Below are positions 20,636 through 31,552 of a DNA stretch of 64,000 nt, piece after piece. This stretch comes from Sternotherus odoratus (lineage: Eukaryota; Chordata; Testudines; Kinosternidae), in assembly GCA_032164245.1 (NCBI GenBank), contig JAVMKO010000007.1, positions 1,116,001 through 1,180,000 of the forward strand, read 5' to 3'. The notes beneath the pieces were generated by a model. It was not told where the DNA came from. It ran no database searches and saw nothing but the letters and a program-made list of their open reading frames with translations. The position numbers and the translations under genes are program-made. Every line of letters starts with the position of its first letter. Positions within the stretch are counted from its first letter, which is position 1.

Positions 20636-20687
20636 TGCTTCCTTTAAAAATCATGAGTCATGTAATCCCTTAAAAAAACCCACTCAC

Positions 20688-21267
20688 CATAGTTCCCTTC
20701 GCCGGCTTGGGTACCCGCTTGGGAGGGTTGGCTGAGTACTGGCTCCAGGGTGATAAAAAGCTCCTGGCTGTCTGGTAATAATACCGTTTCTCTGTTTGCG
20801 TCCTGCTGTTCCGTGATATTTCCCTCCTCCTTCTCCTCTTCCTCCTCCTCCTCCTCGTTCCTGAGCATTATCCCATGTGTGGAGTCCACGCAGACCGGTG
20901 CGATGGTGGTGGGGACGCACCCCATTATCTGATTCAGTTCATTGTAGAACCGGAATGTCCGCGGCGCGCCCCCTGAGCGTCCGTTTGCCTCTTTGGCTTT
21001 CTGGAACGCTTGCCTCAGCTCCTTAATTTTTACGCGGCACTGTGTGGCATCCCTGTTGTGGCCTCTTTCCAGCATGGCCTTGGAGACCCTGGTGAACATG
21101 TTGGCATTCCGTTTGTTGTTGAGGAGTTCCAACATCACGGATTCCTCTCCCCAGATAGCGATGAGATCCAGCACCTCACGAGTGGACCATGCTGGAGCTC
21201 TTTTCCTCTGGCTGGTCTCCTGGGCTGCTGAGCTCTGCATGGCGGCTTGTGATGCTGAGCTCTGCAT
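20688..21267 (-). CDS. Myb/SANT-like DNA-binding protein, exon 1
   Basis: This is the accessory protein of Harbinger transposons; in the known family it binds the transposon ends and carries the transposase into the nucleus. I start it at the ATG at 21267 (TCACCATG, A at -3); the upstream part of the open frame lacks an ATG. About 193 codons precede a strong donor (ATG then GTGAGTG at 20687). Residues 27-115 form the Myb/SANT-like trihelix: W27 and W39 (STREVLDLIAIWGEES), then RDATQCRVKIKELRQAF and FRFYNELNQIMG. An acidic run of eight Glu starts at residue 138. If unspliced, the frame would read through the donor and end at 20644. Convergent to the transposase gene. Confidence 0.88.
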
Positions 21268-21884
21268 GGTGACTTGTGCTGCTGATTTCTCTGAATGGCG
21301 ACTGAGCTGTGCAGGTGAGCTGGCCACGCTGACCAAACAGGAAATGCTATTCAAATGTTCCCAGGTCTTTTCCTATCTACCTGGCCAGAGCAGCGAGTTG
21401 AGAGTGCTGGCCAGAGCAGTCACAGTGGAGCAGTGAGGCAGTCCAGAGCGGTCAGAATGGAGCATTATGGGACAGCCTCTGGAGGCCAATAACGTCCCAT
21501 TCGTTCTCACTAGTCCACAATCGATCCAGAGAGGTCAATTTCAGCGCTACTCCTCTCATTAGGGAGGAGTACAAAAGTCGATTTTGAGGGCCCTTTAAAT
21601 CGACGCAAATGGCATCCGTGTGAGGACGGGTCCAGTTTTATGTCGAATTAACGTTGCTAAAGTCGACGTTAAGCTGTAGTGGGGACCAGCCCTAATAAGT
21701 GACCCCAGCTGGGTGTAATGGGGGCTTGATTGGAAAGACAGAACCCCGCTGAGGGGGGGAAGCAATCAGAGTACTCCTTAAAGAGATCTGAGAACTCAGC
21801 AGAGCAAGGAGGATTTTGGTGGGAGGAATAAGGGAATGTCTCTCCAAGAAGAACCCGAGGAAGTCAGGAGTAGAGCAGAAGCGA

Positions 21885-22040
21885 CAAAGAGTCCCGTGGC
21901 ACCTTAAAGACTAACTAAAGTATTGAAGTATAAGCTTTCGTGGGCTAGTACCCACTTCGTCGGATGCAAGCAGTGGAAGTGTCCAGGGGCAGATATAAAT
22001 AAGTAGGCAAGAACCACGTAGGAGATAACAAGGTTAGTCC
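21885..22040 (+). repeat. GTGTTAGTCTG-family copy with extended 3' part
   Basis: It contains GACAAAGAGTCCCGTGGCAC, CTTAAAGACTAACTAAAG, AAGCTTTCGTGGGCTAGTAC and CCACTTCGTCGGATGCAAGC. Beyond the usual end it continues with CAGTGGAAGTGTCCAGGGGC, as does the copy at 62753-62980. The 5' end is truncated. Confidence 0.75.
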
Positions 22041-23853
22041 TATCAGGCTGAGCTAGCTTGTTATCTCAAATCAGGGAGGGTGAGGTATTCCTCTAGCAGC
22101 TGAACTGGGTGGAACTCTTGAGTTAGGGTCTGCAGCAGGAGAAAGACACAGATAGAGCAGAATAGACTCTTTGTGGAGAATCCCTGAAACAGCACTAGAG
22201 GAGCAGAGAGGTCCCTAGAGTTAAACTGCTTGAGTCCCTGGTGGGGAAGAAGCCAGGTAAGGAATCTCTTTAGGGGTCTGGTGAAGGGGCAAGAAGCAGA
22301 GGACTTCAGTGGAGACTGCGGGGCTGTCATTGGCTCCCTTGAGCACTGGCTTAAGCCTACTGATAATAACGTCAGTGACCGAGAGGCTTGGGGATGACCT
22401 GGGTGTGACCTTTAGTTGTCTGGGGTGACTCCTTGAGAGTGACATTAACCCATGATAGTAAGAGACTAAAAAGGGCAGCGTGGATGTTGCGGCCTGGGCT
22501 AGCCACCCCAATCTGAGCCCAGGCTATTGGGCAGTTCGTACTCAGGTGGTGCTCCAAATGCCACGCAGCTATTTTTAGCATGCTAAGGCAAGTTGATCTT
22601 GCTTGTGTCTGGCCAGTAGTGTAGCCCTATCTGGAAGGTCCTAGCACAGCAGAGATGTCCAATAGTTATGCAGCTTCATTGTGCCTGTCCAGGAATGCTC
22701 AGCCCAGTATACAAGCAAGACACTTGGGTAACAAGCTGATTTGTCCCTTAGAAATACCTCTAGACAGGGCCGGATTTAAGGCCCAGTGAAATCAATGGGG
22801 AGACTCTCAAAGCCTAATGAAGTCAATGCATGGGGCTCATAGATCAGTGCAGGGAGGCTGGTGGGACTGCACCTACTGCAATCTGATGCTGAATGACTAG
22901 ACCCATAGATCTGAGGACGGTATGGAGCGTCACCACTGGCTCCATCCATGTGTAGCTCTGCAAGTTTGCACATGGATGGCACATAGGGACCACCACCGCT
23001 GGTCCAGCCTAGGGACTGGATTAGCATTGGTAGGGGGGCCATACCCTGCTTCTGATGAGGGAGGTAGATACTGTTGGCCCATCTGATGTATAGTTCTCCC
23101 AAACAAAACCCCTTTGCCCAGGCCGTCTGTTCACTCTGTCTGAATGACTTCTGGACGATCCATCAGAATATGAAGGGATCGAGTCTCCCATTGTTCTTTG
23201 GCTTGGGAACACCTGGACAGCTGCCTTAGCTGACTCTCATCTAAATGTAACGTTCTGCTATACAGTGCAGCCTCTATTCATGTTGTTCCCTCCTGTGACT
23301 GCAGAGTCAAGGCTTGTGCTGTGAATGCTCTTCCCATTGTGATCAATTCTCATTATGTGGCCTCCAGTGCCCTTTTTTGATGCTCTTCTCTTCTATTCTT
23401 CTCTGCACTTTGAAGTGCTCTTTCATGAAACAGCACAACATAAAATAAAATGGCACTTGTTATTAACACGAAAGAAACATTCTGTTTCAATTATCTCCCT
23501 CTTCAAGTGTGAGGCATGAGGACTTGCTCATAAACAATAAACACAGGGAGTGTTTTGAGGACTGTAAACTTTACAATGACAACGAGAGCCAGGGGAAAAT
23601 AGGCTGGTGTATACACAGCACCATCACTCTAAATTGCAGAGGCCTCAAAAGGCCAGATGCTGTCACTGAAGTAAATCTGAATATTTTTTTTACAAAAATT
23701 GAAATTTTCCACTGAAAATGTATATGAAAATGAACTCACTTTCATTTCCATAGCACTTTGTGTGGGAGGTCACTTCCCCACTGACTGTGAATGGGCTTTC
23801 ACCTAATGCTGATATTCAGGGTGCAAAATCTTTCTCAGCCCAAAGTGAGGTAA
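22041..23853. other. Unclassified, probably old LTR-type repeat plus noncoding DNA
   Basis: Positions 22075-22530 have the composition of retroelement sequence (GAGAAAGACACAGATAGAGC, CTAGAGGAGCAGAGAGGTCC), but no ends could be defined. No gene is recognised further right. Confidence 0.3.
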
Positions 23854-23858
23854 CTAGG

Positions 23859-24904
23859 TGTGACGGTGCTGTTTCGGGCAGGACCCAGCTGAGAGTGCCA
23901 GTTCAGGACAACTTGCTTCAAGCAAGGCAGTTACAGCCCAAGGCTGGGGTTTTTCCCCCTCTAAGGCAAACCAAACCAGCCAAACAGTGAAGACTTTGGT
24001 TTTACCCCACCGGCTAACCACAAGTCACACAAGCAATTCTCTTAGACACTCCAGTTTCCCAGTATCACCACCAGCAGACACTCATTATGGGGAAGTCTGG
24101 TTATGAAAACCAATACCCCAGTAACAGAAAAAGGGTCTCCCAATCCCAAAGGACCAAGCCCCAGACCCAGGTCAATAAACAAATCAGATCTTACCCACAA
24201 ATCCCGCTGTTGCCAATCCTTTAGAATCTAAAATCTGAAGGTTTATTCATAAAAGGAAAAAGATCTAGGTGAGAGCTAGAATTGGTTAAATGAAATCAGT
24301 TACATACAGCAACGGCAAAGTTCTTGGTTCAGGCTTGTAGCAGTGATCGAATAAACTTCAGATTCAAATCAAGTCAACATCCACAGCTGTGATGGGTCCT
24401 TCAGTTTGCAGCAAAAGTTCCTCCAGAGGTATGAAGCAGGATTGAAGACAAAATGGAGATGGCGCGTCACCCTTTTATAGTCTTTTCCAGGTGTATGAAT
24501 TTCTTTCTTCTTACTGTGGAAAATTACAGAAAAATGAAGTTTGGAGTCACATGGGCAAATCCTTGCATAGCTTGCTGAGTTACAAGGTGTCTCTGCCTTT
24601 TCTCAATGGGTCATTTGTATAGCTGATGGGCCATCAAGCAGGCTAGTCAGAGCAAACACTAACTTGTCTGGGGTGTCACCCAGAAGCATAGCATAAGTTT
24701 GAGATACAGACAGTGTAGAGCCAATATTCATAACTTCAACAACAAAAATGACACATGCATATAGACAGCATAATCGTAATCAGCAGACCATAACCCAGTC
24801 TTAGACACCTTATATGACCCCCTTTACGTAAGATTTGGTGCCACTACAGGACCTTAGTTGTAACAATGATCTATACGGTCCCAGTTCATGTCAATAACGT
24901 CACA
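23859..24904 (-). mobile_element. Solo LTR of an endogenous retroelement, 1,046 bp
   Basis: The ends form TGTGACG...CGTCACA, the inverted TG...CA of LTRs. The 5-bp flanks are CTAGG (23854-23858) and CAAGG (24905-24909), a duplication with one mismatch. Orientation is minus: a TATA box (GACTATAAAAGG) lies on the minus strand at about 24472-24483, and AATAAA at about 24241-24252 lies some 230 bp downstream of it, as expected for U3-R-U5. No internal coding region is attached, so it is a recombination product. Confidence 0.8.
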
Positions 24905-24909
24905 CAAGG

Positions 24910-26242
24910 TAATTTAATTTTTAAGTGTAGACCAGGCCTTGAGTGTTGTTCCACTGATTCCCGACTACCTTGCACCTTGTGTAATCATTCACACCTGTGC
25001 AAAATGGCTGGAAAGTGCTACCACTCTAATCCAGTAGCATTTTATACTTGCTTTGTGCACATCTGTAACTTCCCTCAAGCAGTCATCAGTTTGCATCTCA
25101 GGAAACACGGCTTTTTAATGAATACACTTAACATTGTCCAGTCTAGTTTAAGAAGACAAAAGGGCCATACCTTCTGCTCTGATTTTGCTCAAATTACTGG
25201 GATTATACCAGAGATAAATTTGGCTTCTTATCGTTGTTATACGAGCCAAGGTGCTGTAATTTATAATTGCAAATCTCATGTTAAGATCTTTACTTCTGGA
25301 CCTATGATTTCATGTGATGGCTGAGAGACGACCCTCCCTTGTCAGTGTCATTCTCGTATCAATTTCACTTCACAGTGGGGAAACCCTAAGATAGTTGTTA
25401 GCCATGCTCATGTATGAGTGCTGAGTGCTTCTAAAAATTAGCCAGTAGTTTAGCTGGAAACTGATCTCCATTTAAAATCTGGCCCCCATTGTGGGTACTG
25501 AGAGAACCACCTGACCGTGAGCTCTTAGAAACAGCCAGCTACTCTGTGATTTGCCCAAGAATACACACAATTGGTGGCATAGCCAAAACTTGAACCCACA
25601 TTTCCTGAATTCCAGCCCTCTGCCTTAGCCAGACTCATCCTTCTTCTGTATTATCACGACTCCTTTTATGTTAGAAAGTATTTGCAGTTCTTAAGACTGC
25701 ATACACATTCCCATCATTAATCGTTATATACATTTTAAAAATACTCAAATGTAAAGGCCACAATGAACACATCTGGTGTGCTGTAATAAAGCACATTTTA
25801 TCAACCCTGAAGACAAGTCATCCTTAACTGTGGACAGATTTATCAGAAGAAGCAGGGCTTGAGCTTATAACTCTTCTTCTTTTACCAAGAAGAAGAGCCA
25901 GAAAGAATGGATACATTACATAGGATTGTTTATGTTAAGGAATTATTTCAGTGCATACACTAATCTTACCAAGCGTGTGTTGGTGGGTCATTCCCCGTCT
26001 CTGTGCAGTTATTAAATCCACCCAAATTGCCATCAAATGCATACTTATTTTCTAAGGAGTTCTGATATATTTCCAAAATGGAGTGAGAAACAGAAAACAC
26101 TTTTCCACTGATATGTGTTTTCCCCTTGGAGTGGCATCATTTTTTGATTTAATTCCTTCAGGTATTTTTCTCCTGACACCATTTAAAAAAAGAATGTTGT
26201 ATTTGTGTCTCCAATTAAATTATCCTTAACATCAGTGAATGT
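24910..26242. other. Noncoding, one MIR-like scrap
   Basis: Positions 25525-25630 (GATTTGCCCAAGAATACACAC, CAAAACTTGAACCCACATTTC) resemble a MIR-like SINE. A 152-codon open frame at 24866-25324 partly overlaps the LTR end and has no family signature; I do not call it a gene. Confidence 0.4.
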
Positions 26243-26520
26243 TAAGAACATAAGAACGGCCGTACTGGGTCAGACCAAAGGTCCATCTAGTCCAGTATCC
26301 TGTCTACCGACAGTGGCCAATGCCAGGTGCCCCGGAGTGAGTGAACCTAACAGGTAATGATCAAGTGATCTCTCACCTGCCATCCATCACCCCCCTCTGA
26401 CAAACAGAGGCCAGGGACACCATTCCTTACCCATCCTGGCTAATAGCCAGTCATGGACATGGAGGTTAACTCCATGAATTTATCCAGTTCTCTTTTAAAC
26501 CTTATTATAGTTCCTCATCT
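26243..26520 (-). mobile_element. CR1 LINE 3' end
   Basis: On the plus strand it starts TAAGAACATAAGAACGGCC, the reverse complement of a CR1 tail ending in TTCTTATG repeats. It continues GTACTGGGTCAGACCAAAGG, TCCATCTAGTCCAGTATCC and CAGTGGCCAATGCCAGGTGC. Only the 3' UTR part is present; no ORF2 remains. The same subfamily occurs at 31002-31097 and, on +, at 51882-52222. Confidence 0.85.
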
Positions 26521-29500
26521 AGTGTCTTACTCCCATAAACCTCTTTCTTTTCAACAGCAAGATCTAGGGCACTATGCCCTGGGGTAAGTAGGTGAGGGCA
26601 ATAGGCCTGTCTATAGTGGGCACCTGACTTGAGTGAGAAATTCCACAGCAAACCTTCTCTAATCCTTTCCAATGACAAGTGAAAAAGACAAAGGGGTTTT
26701 TATTACTTTTCTACTGTTAATTTGATTCCTTTCAGATTAATCATTAAAGGATAGATCGGTAGCCCAGCAGGCAGCTGTGGATTTAATTTACTGACTGAAT
26801 TTGTATTGATCAAATGTCTGGCTGGAGTGGGGAGAGGTGTCCTCTGAAAGAATCAGAACATGATTCAAGTCTAGGACAGAGGACAAAGGAGACCTCCACT
26901 CGCCTGGATCTTTGAAATGTGATTACATTGCACACCAGCAGGGGTGTTGGCACAATGCTGGGCTGGGGCAGTATCGCTGCTCTATTATGTGATGAGTGCT
27001 GTTTGAAATCAGCTGAGTTGCTTCCAAAAATCCCAGAGTGTCATTTTCATGGAGGCTGAGCATTGCAGTGGCCGATGAGAAGGGACTGCATTTCATTCCA
27101 TGGGTGGTCAGCAGGCAGCCTGCTCTTCCTTTTCTTAAGAACTGGGCTGCTCCCTGCACATGCAGCAGAAATCAGCCTCCTCAAACCATCCCTCCTACCT
27201 ATTTCTCATCATCGGTAATCCACAAACCCATCACCACCTAAGATCTTCCCTGACATCCTGCCTTGTCTCACTTAGGGACAGAGTCTTCCACCCTTACTCA
27301 TCTTGTTTCCAGAGTAGCAACTTTGACTTCAGTGGGATTGCTTGCAGCTGTAAGGGACGACTCAATAAGAGAAAATCCCAGCCCTTAGATTGCAATCACT
27401 TCAGGATCGGGACTATGGCCTGATTCTCCTCTGACTCATTTCTATAGCACTGTAACTCACTTGACTTTGTCAGTCACTCCTGCTTCAAACTGGTCTGTGA
27501 GATCAGAATTAGAACCCATGTCTTATGGCTGACGTATTGGCGGGTGGGGAGGAATGTATCCAGTGTACACACGCACACTATGGAGTTCTTCAGGAATGGC
27601 CACAAAGACCCCAGAGCAGCAGTCTTCATACTGTACTTTCTGTAGATCACCAGTAATTCACAGAGAAATTATCAGACCCCTGGTGCTGGCTCTCTTGCTT
27701 GTTTTCAGCTTGTAAATTTCATGAAAGGAACAACTGAACTCTTTGCCTACTAATGGGGTCTATTGTGGCTTTGCTAGAAACAGCAATGCGGGCTTATTAC
27801 ACAAACAGTAAATACGGTCCTGACCCTTATTGGAAAAAATTCTAAACCAAAACTAGAATAAAATTAGGTCAACAAAACTTCCCCCCGATTTGTGAATACG
27901 TTTGGTGTATGTTGGGTCCCTAAGGTGTCTCTTACACTGTAATCCAAGGCATGATTGCAGCATGGGTGGCTATACCTGCAGTAGGTTCTGTTTGGAGGAT
28001 GCGATATGACAGCTAAAGCCCTTCAACGGTGTCGATTTCAGTGGGGTGTCACATGGCTATAACTAGGGGCAGCATTTATGATATAAATTATGATATAAAT
28101 AGAAATTGCACACATTGCCCAGGCCCCAGGCTCTACTAGTGAATTTTCCCCAAATCAGATGGCTCTATACTTATGAGCACAATGGCCTACATTACACGAT
28201 GGTGGCCATTATGCCAACACAAGGCATCAGCCCCAGCAGAAGACTGGAGAACACGCTCAGCAACAACACGGCTGCACTGTCCAAAACCAGAACCCTGTGC
28301 AGCCTCTTGCCGCACTAGTGGGTGCAGAGGGAGGGAAGTGGGGCCCAGCTTTGTGACTTTTCACACTCTCTGTACTGCCAGATTCCCCACTGTTGAGCTC
28401 AGACAGCACCTGTCTTCTGAGGTGAGTGGAAGGTGGTCCCTGCACGCCCCTCCCCCACCAGTCCCAGCTATAATTTGTCTCCTAGCCAGTGCTTTTCACC
28501 ACAGTCCCCCCGGCTGGTTATTTCCAAACGGCTTCACCCCGCTGTCTAGTGCTCACTACCAGGTAGTGGGATGGGCCCAGAGCTAGTCTCCGTTCCATGT
28601 CAGCACCACAGAGTTGTAACATTCTTTTGCTGTCGGTGCTGCTCTGACCAGAGTAATAAAAAGCAAATGACCCAGAGTTGGGCCGAGCAAAATACCCAGG
28701 GCTGCTTGTCGTTGTCATGTGCTACTTATAGTACATGCTCCGTTCCTGTCTCATTTCACGCTGGATCAATTCCATTCCTCCTTTGGAGCAACACTCATGC
28801 CTTTTCGCAGGCTGACTGAGCGACCCACAGTCCTGCACAACTGGAGATTCTCAGACAGGTACACAAGTCCCCTAAGGTCTCAGGCCCCACATTGTAATTA
28901 AAAACCAATTCTAATTGTTTGGAAGTTGGGAAATGGCTTGTTGCAGTGGTGGAGGGATGGAGGAAAGTTGTGTGAGCATGAAAGGTTTGGCGAAGCTTGT
29001 CAGTTATAACTTGTAGCAGGGCTGGCAAGCAGATTTGCAAAGCAGTGGTTCAATCCAATGTGATCATGATCTTTCCGACCTCCCTAAGTTTGAACGGCAG
29101 TTTGTTACCAGCACATAGGTCCAAGTATCTGTATGCAGCCAACTGTTATCTGTCTTAGATCCTTCTATGGCTCCCTTTCTGTACTATCCACACAGCTCAC
29201 AATCTTTAGTGCATTTAGCCTCAACACCCCTGCTGTTATCTCCATTGCATTGATGGGGGAGGCAAAGATAGACTTAAAAGTGACTTGTCCAATGTCACAT
29301 GAGAAGCCTATGGCTGGATAGGAAACCAAACTCCACTCTACCAAGTCCCATGCTAACACCCAGCCCAGCTCCTTGCGGTTGTTGTTGTTTTTTACACAAT
29401 GATGAATTAAATCATGCATACAGCTGTGTTCTACAGGAATGATTCAAAGAACTCTGGGTTCACTATTTTAAGCTAGAGCAGGGGTTCTCAAATGTTCTCA

Positions 29501-29702
29501 CAATGTGCACCACAGCTTAATAGATGGGCTGGTCATGGACTATCTGTGATGCTCTGTATCTCAGGGGAACCTCCCCTGTTCATCTTTATAAAATGATTGT
29601 GTGGTATCTATTTATTTATTTATTTATTTTTATCCAATGCAAAGTTTGTCAAGTCGGGTGTCTTCAGAAGGCTCATGATGCACTGACCATGGCTGTTACA
29701 GT
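26521..29702. other. Noncoding; MIR-like and hAT-end scraps
   Basis: Positions 29240-29370 resemble a MIR-like SINE (AAGTGACTTGTCCAATGTCAC). Positions 29483-29510 (GCAGGGGTTCTCAAATG) look like a broken hAT terminus. Nothing coding is supported in these 3 kb. Confidence 0.35.
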
Positions 29703-30182
29703 GATGTGTGGCAGGGTGCTGGCCAGGAGTGCCTGAGCCAGCCCTGCTGGCCCTTTAAGAGGGAAAAAACCTCTGAAAGCCTCCCCTTGCAGAGAAGGCT
29801 AATCCACCACCTGGGCTGCAGAGGGCTCAAGGTTATGTGATGCACCTGGCAGCCTCTCCAGAGGATAAAAGCCTGCCAGGGAGGAAGCCCAGGGTGGTGG
29901 TGGTGTGGTGGAGTGAGAGAGAGAGAGAGAGAGAGAAGGAAGGAAGGAAGGAAGGAAGGAAGGAAGGAAGGAAGGAGATAGAGAGAGGTGCTGAGACAGA
30001 CAGCAGGGAAGTAGAGCTGAGGCTAGGAGCCTGAAGAGCTGACTGCTTCCTGAGACCAGCCAGGTTGAGGGCTGGGGCTCAGCTAAACTGTGTAGAGCTG
30101 TATATAGTAGGTGGTGGGGTTTGCACTGGGCTGCACTGTGAATAAAGAGCACTGTGAGTCACAGAAGAGTCTCCTGCCTGTT
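29703..30182 (+). mobile_element. LTR-like candidate with a GA/GAAG microsatellite
   Basis: The region shows TG at the left (TGTGTGGCAGGG), a TATA-like GATAAAAGCC near 29864, and AATAAA at about 30142, followed by GTCACAGAAGAGTCTCCTGC. This is LTR promoter and poly(A) spacing. I could not find a target duplication, and the right border overlaps the next LTR. Confidence 0.4.
29915..29976 (+). repeat. (GA)n followed by (GAAG)n microsatellite
   Basis: About 20 bp of GA dinucleotides run into about ten GAAG tetranucleotides. It is a pure purine tract on this strand and a candidate for length polymorphism. Confidence 0.95.
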
Positions 30183-31272
30183 TGTGACATGGGGGAAGAG
30201 CAGATCTCCTACAGATGTTATAGTAATTGTTCCAGTAATGTTATATGTTACAATTTCATGTATATAGTTATGAGGCTGAAAATGTGTCCTCATGATTTAA
30301 AGCAAGCCCTGGAAAAAACTCCCCAAAAACAGAGAGGCAGTTCACACCTCATCAGGGCATGTACGGGACAAACCCAACCCAGCCTCACAGGAACAAAGGA
30401 CACTAGCCTAGGCAGAAACAAAAGGATCTGCTGGACTCTCAGGGGATTAACCCCACTTCCTTTGGTCAGTTTGGAACTGCGATGAGGTAATGCTTACCTG
30501 TCTCTGAAAGGCTGGGGGGCAAAGCCAAGAGGTAAGAAAGGACACGATAAAAAGGGAGAGACATTTGCCATGCTCTCTCCCTTGCACCTCCATCTCCAGA
30601 CATCACCACCAAATGACTGAAGTGTTGATCAAAGGGGAGAGTCTGACTGAAGAGCAACTGACAGCCTGTGGAGAGAAGCATCAAAGTTTGTAAGAACACT
30701 GAAAGTGTTAGGATCAGCATTTTGCTTGTATTTCATTTGACCAAATCTGACTTGTTAGGTTTTGTGTTATAATCACTTAAAATCTATTGTTATAGTTAAT
30801 AAACCTGTTTGTTTGTTCTACCTGAAGCAGTGCGTTTGGTTGCAGTGTGTCAGAGACTCCCCTTAGGAGAACAAGCCTGGCACATATCAATGTCTTTGTT
30901 AAACTGATGAACTCATATAAGCTTGGAGTGTCCAGCGGGCAAAACTGGACACTGCAGGACGGAGGTTCCTAGGGTTGTGTCTGGGACCAGAGATATTGGC
31001 TGGTAAGAACATAAGAACATAAGAACGGCCATACTGGGTCAGACCAAAGGTCCATCTAGCCCAGCATCCTGTCTACCGACAGTGGCCAGTGCCAGGTGTT
31101 ATTCGGCTGCACGATCCAAGAAGCAGCTTTTTCACATGCTGGAGGCTGTGCGTGAACAGCCCAGGCGTAGGGGTTCTCACAGCAGTGCAGGGCGAGGCTG
31201 GCTTCCAGAGTCAAGGATTGGAGTGACCTAGCAGATCCCCAGTCCAGATAACACCACCGGGGGAATGTCACA
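30183..31272 (+). mobile_element. LTR split by a CR1 insertion
   Basis: The outer ends are TGTGACA (30183) and TGTCACA (to 31272), inverted LTR-style termini. Inside are GATAAAAAGGGAGAGAC near 30549 (TATA-like) and AATAAA near 30799. The right third (CAGTGTGTCAGAGACTCCCC, GGCAAAACTGGACACTGCAG, AGCAGTGCAGGGCGAGGCTG) continues across a ~95-bp CR1 fragment at 31002-31097. No clear target duplication is seen, so the left border could instead be TGTTATAG at 30216. Confidence 0.55.
31002..31097 (-). mobile_element. CR1 3'-end fragment nested in the LTR
   Basis: It starts TAAGAACATAAGAACATAAG (CR1 tail octamers in reverse complement), then CATACTGGGTCAGACCAAAG, TCCATCTAGCCCAGCATCC and CAGTGGCCAGTGCCAGG. 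It interrupts otherwise continuous LTR sequence and is therefore younger. Confidence 0.85.
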
Positions 31273-31552
31273 CTATCTGTCCCTATTTGTAAGTGTAGGC
31301 ACCACCTCTGCATGGCACAGGGCTGCTAGTCACCTCCCAGACAAGTGGATGGGGACTGGAAGGGGGTGGGCATGACTCCATTCCACAATGCACCAGCCAG
31401 TGCAGCCAAACTGGGATGAAGGGAGAAGCATTCCACTTGCAGGGCTGGCACAAATTAACCCCCCCACCCCCCGGCGCAAGTGGCTCTCAATCACAGTTTG
31501 GTCCTTGGGTTACTAATTAGATATGTGTAGGTGCAACAGGTATTCACGACAT

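Larger units (their letters stand above)
17402..21693. mobile_element. Near-complete autonomous Harbinger transposon, 4.3 kb
   Basis: The terminal repeats are GGGGTATGTCTTCACTAC on the left and, in reverse complement on the right, AGGGCTGGTCCCCACTAC (12 of 18 identical). The element carries the two genes that define the superfamily: a HARBI1-type DDE nuclease (+) and a Myb/SANT-like DNA-binding protein (-), arranged convergently. A third small gene (+) lies inside the SANT intron. TAA follows the right end, but I see no matching trinucleotide on the left, so the TWA duplication has decayed or the left border is a few bases off. Internal GTCGATTT-type words near both ends are typical of this family in reptiles. 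Confidence 0.9.

Noticed and set aside
24866..25324. 152-codon open frame as a host gene
   Set aside because: It begins inside the solo LTR end and crosses into ordinary noncoding DNA; no splice structure or family motif.
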